Shown piece by piece: positions 54,207 to 64,000 of a stretch of 64,000 nt of DNA; position 1 is the first letter of the stretch, and every line of letters begins with the position of its first letter. The translations under genes and the position numbers were made by a program. The stretch comes from Platynereis dumerilii (Eukaryota; Annelida; Polychaeta; Phyllodocida; Nereididae), in the NCBI GenBank assembly GCA_026936325.1, contig JAPTHN010000042.1:2418001-2482000 (forward strand). Direction: 5' to 3'. Under the pieces are notes generated by a model. It saw only the letters and a program-made list of their open reading frames with translations, was not told where the DNA came from and made no database searches.

Positions 54207-56531
54207 TACATCTATTATAAGTTAAAATTTCACAATGAGGCATCCCGCAAAACTTATGACACATTATAATGGATCACTTCAACATTGCATATTTTTACAT
54301 TGCATTACTGTAGTGCTCCAATATAATAATACATTTTCTTATATACTCAGCGACTGGCATTACAGTGAATCTATGCAGAGCAAAGTAGTTCTATGTGTGT
54401 GAACGAGGAACATAGTACAGAGCACAGTATTTTTTGTCTGGCAAACTCTTTTGTAAAAATAAATGATAGTGGGATGATCTAGTGTGATGTATTTATTCAT
54501 ATAGTTTCCAGGAAGAAACTTATGAATTCAATATATTCACCGGTGTCCAGCAAGCAGTTATATTCCTGAGTCCAAACTATTGACATCTTGCTCTATTCAT
54601 GCAAGCATTTCTTGAGGTTTTCTGAGTGATGTGCTCATCTGTTCTCTGTGGCAGTTTGACTATGTTTTTTCCAAGGTTCTTGCTATTGGTACAGAGTATA
54701 GCCTGTAGTTTTGGTAAAGGTTTCAATACAGTGTCAAATTAATTTTTTCCCCTTGGGTCTATGGTACATTGTATGCACAGAGGCACGTGTCATGACACAA
54801 TAATCATTTATCAACTATAACGTTTTATCCAAATTTGTCTTTAAAAAAAGACACTTTAAATGGTGGTGAAGTTTCCTGTCATCAGGCATCTGCAATAATA
54901 TAAGAAGTTAATATGGACAATATCTTTTGAGGCTGAAATCTCAGGTTAGAGTTGAAATGCTCGGATCATTATGCTCCTGTTGCTACTGCGAATTGTCACA
55001 TGGTTGTTGTCTTCCTGTTGTTTACTACAGTTTGCAAATCCCCTTTTGGCAGTGAAAATTAGCTTCATCAGTATGCACTGAGAGGCCAATTGTCAGTGAA
55101 GTTTGCAAAAAAAAATTAATGTGACCATTCAAGCTCTGATAATTAATCCACATCTTATCGATCAAATTTCTTTGCATTTGTAGATCTATGCATGCAAAAA
55201 TACTAAAACGGTGAACAACACAATCAGCTATATTTGATTATATTGCATCTTCTGAAATCAAGAACCAAACAAAAGTACAGAATAACAACAAAAAAGGAAA
55301 GGGGCCCTAAGCAGATCAAGTTACAAACCATGTGATTTAGTTGCAAAGGTCATTGAGGTCTCCTGCTAAGCTTATTTTACAGAATTGCTCTAAATTAAGA
55401 CCCTGCACTGAATACAGAATTTGTTCTTCTCATTTCTTATTCAGATTTTGGGAAATAAAAGCCTGGACAGGTGGCATAGCATTCAAATATTTGCCAAATA
55501 AAAAGAAAAACACTGCAAATCCCTTTACAAAACTTACTTCTTGTGGAGATAATATCATGAACGATTCATTTTGGCTGTTTGGCAACATCAATGATTGCAC
55601 ATTCAGAATATCTCAAAATTTCTTCTGCATCTCAACTTTAAATCTTTTATTTTTTTAAAATCATGACCACTACCCCTTTTGAATCATAGTATTAAAATGA
55701 GACTGTTGATGACACTGACCATGGTATAAGTTCAAATCATGAATATTTGTAAATTCCTTTGTGTCTGATTATTAACACAGTTTCAAATCATCGATGAGTA
55801 TCTACTTTGAGTGTGTTTGAAATGGATTTTATGTATATAATTAATTAGGTATAATGTAATGTCTTATGATCACGTCTGGTCTTAACTGAATTTGTAACAA
55901 CCAACATAATGCATCATCCAGATAGCATTTTATACAATGAAATAAAGAGAAGAAGTGCTGCATCTTTTTTTACAAAAGCCATGTCTATCTTTACCAGAAG
56001 ACTGTCACTCCGAGTTTGCTTGCCACCCTCCCCCCTCAACACCATTGCGTCAGAGCAATAGTTTGGATTGGGGGTAAATATTTGACATATCACAGACTGA
56101 GATATTTATCAAACAAGCCACTCCAATATCTCCTGCACTATAAGAACCAAAAGCAGTCTTGATTGGAGAAATTCACATTCATATAGGAGAAAGTGAAAGT
56201 AAAAGCCAAATTGATAAATTGAGCAGTTGACTACTGCAGTTTGTTGTTTTTATTGACTTGACATGGAGTTATTTGTCTCGTTATCAGGATATAATTGAAG
56301 AGCTCAAACATATTAGTCAGATTTTTAACCACATTTTTTTCTGGCAATTGCCCAATAGGCTATGTGCACCACAGAGGGCAAATATCCTCATATTTCAAAT
56401 CTCTTTATCCTACAAAGGAGTCGCTGCAGCTCAATTATCATCATTGATAGTGTTGCACCATGAAGTATGTTCTAACAACCATTTACGAAGGTTTATTGTC
56501 AGATAGAAAGTAACATCCACATTCCACAGGG

Positions 56532-58020
56532 GTTATCTCCAAAGCTCGAAATATTAATTATGATACATCACACGTCATGATTGGCCATTCATCTCCATGG
56601 GATTGGAAAATTCAAGCTTGATCATAATCTCTGTACAAACTATAATAATAGTATTAATTTTAACTGCACCTTCTTATTCCATATTGCACTAGTAAGTCTC
56701 GGGAAATGCAAAATGAAGCGGCAAACATTCATGCTTGTGTCTTTTGGCAAAAAGTTATCCTCTTGGAGATAGGAGGCAGCATTCAGCACACTTGCTTTGA
56801 AGATACTAAATGTGACTCCTGTGTGACGTGAAAAGGCCATTAAAGTGTCCAAACACTCAGCAACAGCTGAGAGCCACTGCTCACTATTTGTTAAATCATG
56901 CTGCAATTTGTTGAAGGGGCTCCGATTTTACAGCTTCCTGCAGTATCCATATATTCTAAATTTGGTCTGGAAAGGCCATAAAATGTCCTTCCCTGTTACA
57001 ATGCAGACTGCAGCTGACTTGCAGTTGTAAACTGACAGTGGCAGCTCTTGTGTGAGTTTCTATGGCGGACCTGTAAATCATTTCACACATGAGTTGAACG
57101 TGCAACATAAAGTGTGAACTCTCCTTGGGAATATATCTCAACTCACAACATATCAAAGCACTGTTTTTCTTTGTAATTCAGCCATATGTAAATTATTTAT
57201 AGCTGTCATGCAGCCCTGTAAATTTATGTTATGAATGAATAACAAACTGATATATTTCTTATAAAATTCTACAAAGATATCTCAGCATTTTAGTTCTTCA
57301 CAGTATCGATAGGGGGACATATGGCTGGTTATGAACTTATGTCTCATTTTCGGCTCACTTATGGCTCCCTTTGGTAAAGTTTGGTTCACATGGTCGAAGA
57401 GCGGATGCTTACGACTCAGTCTGTCTGGGGTTAGCAATTTCTGGTTCAGTCTGTCTCTAGCTGAACGTTTTCAGAAATTTGTACTGCAGATCAGATAGGA
57501 TGTTATACACAATAAGTTCAGATTATCTTGGAACGGAACTCCAGACCCACTGAACAGGAGCCCGTGCTCTACCAACTGAACTCAACCTTTTCCTGGAATA
57601 GTGATTGCGGACTTCCCAAAGTGGTAGGCCTACAAGTTAGATGAAGGCTTATACAAGGGACAAAATGGTTTTACCGCTTGCCAGCACAATGGCACATTCA
57701 AGAGCAAGATCAATGTGTCGTAAAAAATGACTCATGAATGAGGCACTTGACATTTTGATTAAGAGGAAGTAGGCTAGATTGCTCTTCCGTGAAGAACCTG
57801 TTGATAAAATGATCTCGCTTGCATGTGACAAATGAGTAGGAGTTGAGCTGATGTAAGTGGCAGAAAATTAACAAATGGTGTACTAAAATCAGTGAGAGGG
57901 TGAAGCTTTAGTTTTTTATCAAAATGTGGAGAATCTACCGCTGTAGATAAAATGTGGACATTGTTGAGTAGCCGAGTATACAAAGCTGAATTGATACTTG
58001 ACCATAGTTTATTTCAAGCT
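56532..58020 (-). repeat. Diverged end of repeat unit R3
   Basis: Blocks 56862-56975, 57010-57065 and 57738-57810 match R1, R2 and R4. 57300-57480 is an unassigned stretch not present in R2. Confidence 0.7.
57530..57590 (-). repeat. tRNA-like head inside the repeat unit, R3
   Basis: Minus strand: GAGTTCAGTTGGTAGAGCAC, very close to the tRNA consensus TAGCTCAGTTGGTAGAGC, then GGGCTCCTGTTCAGTGGGTC and GGAGTTCCGTTCC. No complete cloverleaf or 3' acceptor half seen. Paralogue at 50135-50205. Confidence 0.6.
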
Positions 58021-58129
58021 TTGAAAACGGATATGATCTTTACTGATGTTTTTAAAAAGTGCTTTGATTGATCTTTCTCATGCCGGTTGTCAAATTGTTA
58101 ATAATTCAATAATAATTTTGAGGATATTT

Positions 58130-58382
58130 TCCTGTTTGTATTAAATAATGATGGGAATGTAACACCTGGAGTTTAAGCGCCATCCCTCATCCACTCTCTC
58201 TTATTGTAAAAATGTGCTATTTAACATATAATTTTTTCGTTTTTTTTTTTTTAATCATGTTAAATGTGTATTAGTTATAGTGTTGAAATTTTGTATCAAA
58301 TGTTAAAAGGCAAATAAACCTTTCAGGTGTCAACCAGCCATTTGTACATTTGGTCCAATAAAACTTGAAACTTGAAACTTGA
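58130..58382 (+). mobile_element. 3' end of a LINE with CTTGAAA tail
   Basis: Ends GTCCAATAAAACTTGAAACT plus further TGAAACT units at 58350-58382, with an AATAAA-rich 3' UTR-like stretch before it. No RT sequence remains. Confidence 0.55.
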
Positions 58383-59254
58383 TGTGACCCTGCGTGTATA
58401 TTGTCCAGAATTTTACAATTTTTTCACATTTCGCTGATGAAAATGACATAATGGAACACTACAGCACCACATCATTTAATGACAGATGTGCTTGAAACTG
58501 TATCTAAATGATGATATGTAAATGGCACTGCCATGAAATTCGCGCAGCGCTTAAAAAGTTTTTGCAGGACGTATAGTGTTACGATTTCTTTTATTTTTAT
58601 TTCATATTCGATAAAATAGACAAAAAATGGATAATAAATAGACAAATAATAAATAGACAAATAAATAGATAGATAAATAGATAGATAGATCGACCCACAG
58701 ATGGATAAATAAATTGATAGATAGATATATATTTAATAGATAAATAATATTGATAGATAATCAGCTAAATGGTAGAAAGGTAGACAACACTGAAAGCTGT
58801 CAAAGTCAAGTCTATGTTAGATTGTTGATATTACATCATAGTAATACAAAAACAATAACATGATCTGCTTGTAGATTAATAGCTCACTGTTACATAATCA
58901 TAATTTTACAAAGATTATGTTACTTTATTTTTGTTATGTTTTCTTGTTATCAGTTTTGCAATGAATGAATCATGTGTTAATAATTTGATTTAGCTTGTAA
59001 AAGGCTAATAATTTACTATTCCATAAAAAATATTGGTACAGGATAAATAACTGGAGAAAATTGAATTTTTAATACACTTTTGAAGATGCATTTTATTTTC
59101 TGCTAAATACGAAACTAAATCATTGATAAGAAGCTGGACCTACTTGACCTAATTCCCAACTGTGGACTGTTGATGTTCAGACCATCTCTGCACAGAATTT
59201 TGAGTCCTCTCTTGCACTCAATTCGCCTGCGGCCGTTTCGCTGCGCGAATATTA
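58383..59254. other. Unassigned, with an AGAT/AAAT microsatellite
   Basis: 58620-58765 is an interrupted AGAT/AAATAGAC microsatellite. The rest is AT-rich with no gene seen. Confidence 0.5.
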
Positions 59255-59519
59255 AGTGACTGACATCACAGTGAATCTAGAGCATATCATGTGCTGATCT
59301 GCGAGAGAGAACATAGTACAGAGTAGTTGCGTAGCAAACTAACTTAAAAAGTCAAAAAGACATTAGACATCACCAAGAATGTCCAAGATACTTGTACGAG
59401 TGAATTGCTTTCAAAAAAACATTTCCTGGAGGGCTTCAAGGAACATTTATTTCAACGCATCAGGTGTCTGAATTAATGCTTTTGTAGTACTTGCAAGTAT
59501 TTTTAAAAGGTAATATTAT

Positions 59520-59786
59520 ATTTCTTGTGTTAATTATTGTCAATCTTACTAATACAAGTGGCAGCCGCAATTCATTGATTTTCTTGATCTCCATACTACC
59601 TGCTCCACCTAGCCAAACTTTCTGTTTCCATGGCAACCACAGAATGACTTAAAAATGTCCAAATTGTCCAAAATTTTGGAAACCCATTCCAAAACTGCTG
59701 AATTTTATCCAGTAAAAATTCATAGTTCTAGATTGAAAATAAGTGTCCATGTAAAAAAAAGCCGTGAACTTTCTGAACACCCCTCG
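59520..59786 (-). mobile_element. Mariner fragment, 5' end
   Basis: On the minus strand it opens TA then CGAGGGGTGTTCAGAAAGTT, a mariner-type terminal inverted repeat. About 190 bp in, an ATG (59594) starts MEIKKINELRLP, resembling a mariner transposase N-terminus, and then the similarity is lost. No second TIR was found. Confidence 0.55.
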
Positions 59787-59971
59787 TACCATTGGCAGAA
59801 CCGGTATCTTACTGACAATATTGCATGTTAGTGCCCTGCTAAGGATTAACACTGTTTACAACAGCAAACAAACAATCAGATTATTGTTTATTTTGCAGAA
59901 ATTATAAGTTAAAACATATAATAGAAGAAGCATATGATGTCTAAGTCAGTTAGACACCTCTTTGTCAGGTC

Positions 59972-60008
59972 CTAACATGCATTTTTGTCAGACAAAAATG
60001 CATGTTAG
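59972..60008. repeat. Perfect 18-bp hairpin
   Basis: CTAACATGCATTTTTGTC, one base, then the exact complement. Weaker outer pairing (TAAGT-AGTTAGAC against GTCTAACTTAT) extends it to ~100 bp, 59940-60040. Foldback MITE or small-RNA-like hairpin. Confidence 0.7.
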
Positions 60009-61569
60009 AACCCTCGAAATCGGTCTAACTTATACACAGACCCGACACTCATGATTTCCATAGCTGTGAACTACACTGTTATAGGGTTTCATTATGAAAC
60101 AATTGGGATTGATTCCACAATGATACATTCAAGCACAGAGCCAGCAAGTTGTAAAATATGACCCTCGAATGAAGCACTTGACATTTTAATTAAGAGGAAA
60201 TCCACCAGATGGCTCTTCCATGAAGAAACTGTTGATAAAATCTTCTTGTGTGTGTTGCTGTATGTGACAAGTGAGTTGGAGATAACATAAGTGGCACATT
60301 ATTCACAAATGATGCAGCAAAAGTGGAGCTTTGAATGAAGCTTTAGTATTCATATTAAAATGCTGTGAATATGAGTATCGCAAAGCAAACAGAAGCCACA
60401 ACAATTTAACCTCATTTGCCTTTGGAGTTATGAGGCACTACATGATATTCTCATTCTCGCTTTGAGGATGCTTAATTTGACTCCCACTTGATGCAACAAG
60501 GCCATAAAAATGTCCCAACACTCAACAACACTCAAGCAGACGAGAGCCATGCTCACAAATTTCCATTCTGTTGTAATTGGATAGAGTAGTACTAGCACAG
60601 ATTCTATTTCTTCCTTTTATATGATAAATCAATTGTAAATTTGAGCCAGGGAAGTCATAAAATAACTTCAGCTGCGATGCAGACTTAAAAATACATTTTA
60701 AAAACTACATTTCACTGTGGATTTATTGTAAAACAAAGTTCAAGGATGATATAATTTACCGACATTCTGAGATGAGTGACCAATTAATCAAAAAATGTAA
60801 TAAATTACTTTAAAATCACTCATTGCAAGATGACAATTTACAATATAGATAATGGTAAATAAATATGTTAAAACAACTTCGTCATGAATTATATTATTAT
60901 ACATCTGCCACCCTGTCTAAATACCTTTTTACCGACCTTTTCTATAAATTCATGGCCATTTGTAATATTCCACACTTGAGTGTTACTTTTCATTTGCTTA
61001 CTCTTCTTGTGACGAGGAGCACTGGTTTTTGATCAAGGCAAATATTTGACATGTCACAGACTAAGACATTTATCAACCGGGCCACTGAGCTGCCACTTCA
61101 ATATCTATTGGGCTGCGAGAACCACAGCTGGCTTGATGGGAGAAATTCAGTTTCATAATATATTAAGGGGAATATGGAGCTAGGAAAGTAAAAGCCAAAT
61201 TGATGAATTGAGTGGTTTACTGAGGCTATTAGAACATCTTTATAATTTTCAAATTTAAATGTCTGGATTGGTAGCCTTTGTTTGCTTAGCAGCACCTTCT
61301 TATTGTTAGCAAGGACCACACAGGAAATAAGTTGAAAAACTTTGTGTGCCATCCTAATATTATTTTGACAGAGTGCTTCTTGTTAACATATATGTACACT
61401 CTTGAAATAATATTGAATAAAAGTATGTCAGTCAGTCAATTGATTTCTATGTTTGGCATGGAGTAATTTGTTTCTTGATCAAGATATAATTGAAGTGCTC
61501 AAACACATTACTAAGATTTTTGTTTTTTAACCAACTGCTCCTGGTTCTAGGCTGAGTGCATAGAACAAA

Positions 61570-61620
61570 TATTCAATATTTTGATTGATTGATTAATAAA
61601 TTTATTCGACTAAAAAGTTT
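61570..61620 (-). mobile_element. LINE/SINE tail, minus strand
   Basis: Minus strand reads GTCGAATAAATTTATTAATC followed by AATCAATCA units, a short tandem 3' tail. Little else is recognisable. Confidence 0.4.
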
Positions 61621-61679
61621 TTGAAGCCAGAAAAGCAAATCTGAATATCAAACTGGCACCATAATATTTCAGGTTAAGA

Positions 61680-61790
61680 GCGTGCAGCCCCCTAAATCGA
61701 GTTCTTGTCATTCCCAAGGAGTTATTGATGACATGAGAGAGAAGAGAGGTAAGTGAACATTTTTCATAATAATCCCATGAGTGGGATATT
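61680..61790 (-). mobile_element. 3' fragment of the GATGAGACGT-core SINE
   Basis: GTGCAGCCCCCTAAATCGAG and ATTGATGACATGAGAGAGAA parallel 41594-41655; the head is missing. Confidence 0.55.
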
Positions 61791-62504
61791 TGTTTCTTCC
61801 CTCTTTACTTGAAATGTCTATCAGTTCACATCAATAATAATGAAAAACAAGCGCTATCTAAATAAACTAATATTATTAGTGAAAAGCAAGTACTTCCAAA
61901 GTAGTTGTAACATTTATGACGATATCTAATCCTAATTTGTTGCAAATTTCATTATCACTGTAAAATGAAATTTGCACCATCCATGAACAGATAAATTCAA
62001 GTTGTAATCACTCTCACTTGGATGAGTAAGAGTCATTATACCATTCGACACCTCTGTCAGCCAATCACACATCAGTATTGCAGGGAAATAATTCCCATAT
62101 TCTTTGTTGTCCAGTTATCCTCTCATGTTTGACCGTTTGAGTGCTTGTCTCATGGTATAAGCTGGTTATTCACCATGGGATCAGGAACGTGGAATGAAGC
62201 TTTAGTATTCATATTCAAATGCTGAGAATATGAGTATTCAAAGCAAAGAGAAGCAAAAACAAAGCTCATGTGCCATTGGAGTTATGAGACACTACATGAT
62301 ATTCTCCTTATCGCTTTGAGGATGCTTAGAAAACTGGTGCCCTGCTCACAAACCTTACTTCAGTCATTCTTGAATCTAGAAGCATATATTCTATTGTTTC
62401 CAACAGTGACTATAAATCTGATGTGGATTTTGGCTGTAAGGATGTGGGTCCCACTCACACTCCTGAAAAATTTGGTCTGAGATAATATGCAACCTATTTA
62501 ATTC

Positions 62505-62600
62505 GGTAATTGCCGTTCAGTATGGTGAGCGCCGGTGAGCAGATTTATCTGAAATGGGCGCTATATAAAATCATACTATATTATTACTATACATATTATT
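62505..62600 (+). mobile_element. 3' end of an L2-like LINE or its SINE
   Basis: GGGCGCTATATAAAATCATA followed by TATTATTA repeats is the usual form of L2-type 3' ends and of SINEs that borrow them. Confidence 0.45.
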
Positions 62601-63177
62601 ATATTAATAACGAGCACTAAATTTTTTTATGAAGAAGCAAAAATTCATACTTGTGCTTTGTTCAGCAAAGAAGTGATACCCATGAAGATATAGGAGGCAT
62701 CTTTCAGCAAATTTCTTTGAACATACTAAACGTGACTCATGTGTGACGTAAAAAGGCCATTAAAGTGTCCCAACACTCAGCAACAGCTGAGAGCCACTGC
62801 TCACAAGTTGTTAAATCATGCTGCAATTTGTTGAAGTGGCTCATATTTTACAGCTCCCTACAGTATTCATAAATTCTAAATTTGGTCTGGAAAGACTATA
62901 AAATGTCCTCCTATGTGACAATGCAGACCTCAGCTGACTTGTAGTTGAAAACTGGCAGTGGCAGCTCTTGTCTCAGTTACTGTGGCGGGCCTGTAAATTA
63001 TCTCGTGTATGGGTTGAATGTGCAGCAATCAAGTGTCAATTCATTATCTTGCTACTTATTCTAACAACATTTCTGTGTTTAACGTTCATCAGAAGCTTTC
63101 AATGCAGTCAGTTATGTGAAGTTAGTTTGAAATAGTTTCCATTAGTCTTTATTGCACTTGTCATATTTGTGTAAATG

Positions 63178-63470
63178 TCTGGATTCTGACTGATCTACTG
63201 CTGTTGATGGCCCCCGTCGTTCTCTTTATCCAGATGGCTGCCCTCAAGTGTCTCCTCCTTCTGTTCAATTCTCTATCCATTATTCCTGTACCCTCCCAGT
63301 CTATGATATGGTTTTGTATTGTGACGTGATCATGTGACGGTGTTTTCAGACTGTTTCCTGGTGTTTCTGGTAAACGTCTGCTTGTCCATACTCTCTACTT
63401 CTTTTCTGTGCTCCTCTATTCTTGTTTTCAGTGGTCTTCCTGTTTCTCCTATATATAGCTGGTCACACTT
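63178..63470 (-). mobile_element. Penelope-like element fragment: GIY-YIG endonuclease end
   Basis: Minus-strand sequence carries QLYIGETGRPLKTRIEEHRK, the conserved GIY-YIG core with the R..EH box that Penelope-like retroelements place after their reverse transcriptase. It then carries DWEGTGIMDRELNRRRRHLR and IWIKRTTGAIN, typical of the C-terminal part. Only this end survives; the reverse transcriptase is absent and the copy is broken. Confidence 0.82.
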
Positions 63471-64000
63471 CAACAGAGATGAGATGAAGGTTGTTTCCAG
63501 CTTTCACAGCTCTACGATAGTATATTGTCACAACATCAGTACTGAGGAAGTCTGCTTGCCAAACAGAAGAAAGTCTCATCAGGTAATTTATCAATATTGA
63601 ATGTAGAAAAAAGAAAAACTAGGAATATGAATCTACCATCCAGAGAAAATATTCAGAAATACAGACAGGATGTTTGGCACTGTACCGACACAATGTCCAA
63701 CCCTCTTTGGCTACCACTACAGACAATTACCACACTGCACAAAAATGAATTGAATTCAAAATACAATGATTTTAAAATCTTAACCACAAGGCAATTGAAA
63801 CTTATAATGAATATATTGAATAGTTATTCAACAGAGTGTGAAGTAGACCATTTGTGGTTGCATCCACACTGATACAATTGACGCATTCAAGCACGGAGCC
63901 AGGGAGTTGTAAAAAAAAGACTCTCAAACGTAGCACTTGACATTCTAATTAAAGGGAAATCAACTAGATTGCTCTTCCATGAAGAACCTGTTGATAAAAC

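Larger units (their letters stand above)
50987..56531. repeat. Recent segmental duplication, copy 2 (R3)
   Basis: Sister of 43951-49489; see that entry. It shares the LINE, the MITE in the LINE, the frame change and the Tc1-type MITE, so all these insertions came before the duplication. Confidence 0.93.
59255..64000 (-). repeat. Large repeat unit, right-orientation piece R4 (highly diverged)
   Basis: Recognisable blocks: 59255-59340 (as 47310), 60173-60245 and 63930-64000 (ACTTGACATTTTAATTAAGA and GAACCTGTTGATAAAA), 60325-60420 and 62190-62340 (GAAGCTTTAGTATTCATATT), 61000-61215 (as 48955), 61455-61560 (as 49216), 62690-63060 (as 49730-50000 and 56770-57100). The order implies at least two further partial units. 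Confidence 0.68.

Noticed and set aside
48299-55658. Identical 105-codon plus-strand frames at 48299-48616 and 55341-55658
   Set aside because: Same reason; the paralogous block at 41905-42365 has the frame disrupted.

Overview
This is an AT-rich, gene-poor metazoan nuclear segment built almost entirely from mobile elements and old duplications. The mix of CR1/Jockey-type LINEs, tRNA-derived SINEs, Helitron-like elements rich in AGGTCA half-sites, hAT and Tc1/mariner MITEs and a Penelope fragment resembles marine invertebrates (hemichordate, cephalochordate, echinoderm or mollusc). I cannot name the species. Nothing is bacterial or viral.

Only one host gene is convincing. On the minus strand, exon 1 (7417-7333) encodes a start codon and signal peptide and ends at a GTAAGT donor in phase 1. 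About 2.8 kb on, exon 2 (4572-4354) is a symmetric phase 1-1 exon encoding a PAN/Apple-like domain. The gene is a secreted or cell-surface protein whose later exons I cannot place. Its first intron carries a ~200-bp tandem satellite and a foldback repeat.

Layout: 1-2.28 kb, 3' part of a LINE. 2.28-7.4 kb, the PAN gene region with two SINE insertions. 7.9-12.4 kb, LINE fragments interrupted by a 1.86-kb TIR element dense in short motifs and by a further element cluster. 16.0-20.7 kb, two joined copies of a Helitron-like element, with a third at 32.1-33.5 kb. 20.85-21.6 kb, a large palindrome. 24.1-25.5 kb, a second motif-dense TIR element. 28.5-29.7 kb, another Helitron-like family with a ~145-bp repeat core.

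Underneath these insertions lies a degraded, unidentified repeat unit of several kb. Its blocks read in one orientation from 12.6 to 34.65 kb and in the opposite orientation from 35.8 kb to the window end, so the window is a large imperfect inverted array. On the right, 43.95-49.49 kb is repeated almost unchanged at 50.99-56.53 kb, about 7.04 kb away. Both copies carry the same broken LINE, the same 385-bp MITE inside it and the same Tc1-type MITE.

Many insertions can be proven from this window alone by target-site duplications, and several also by an empty site in a paralogous unit.
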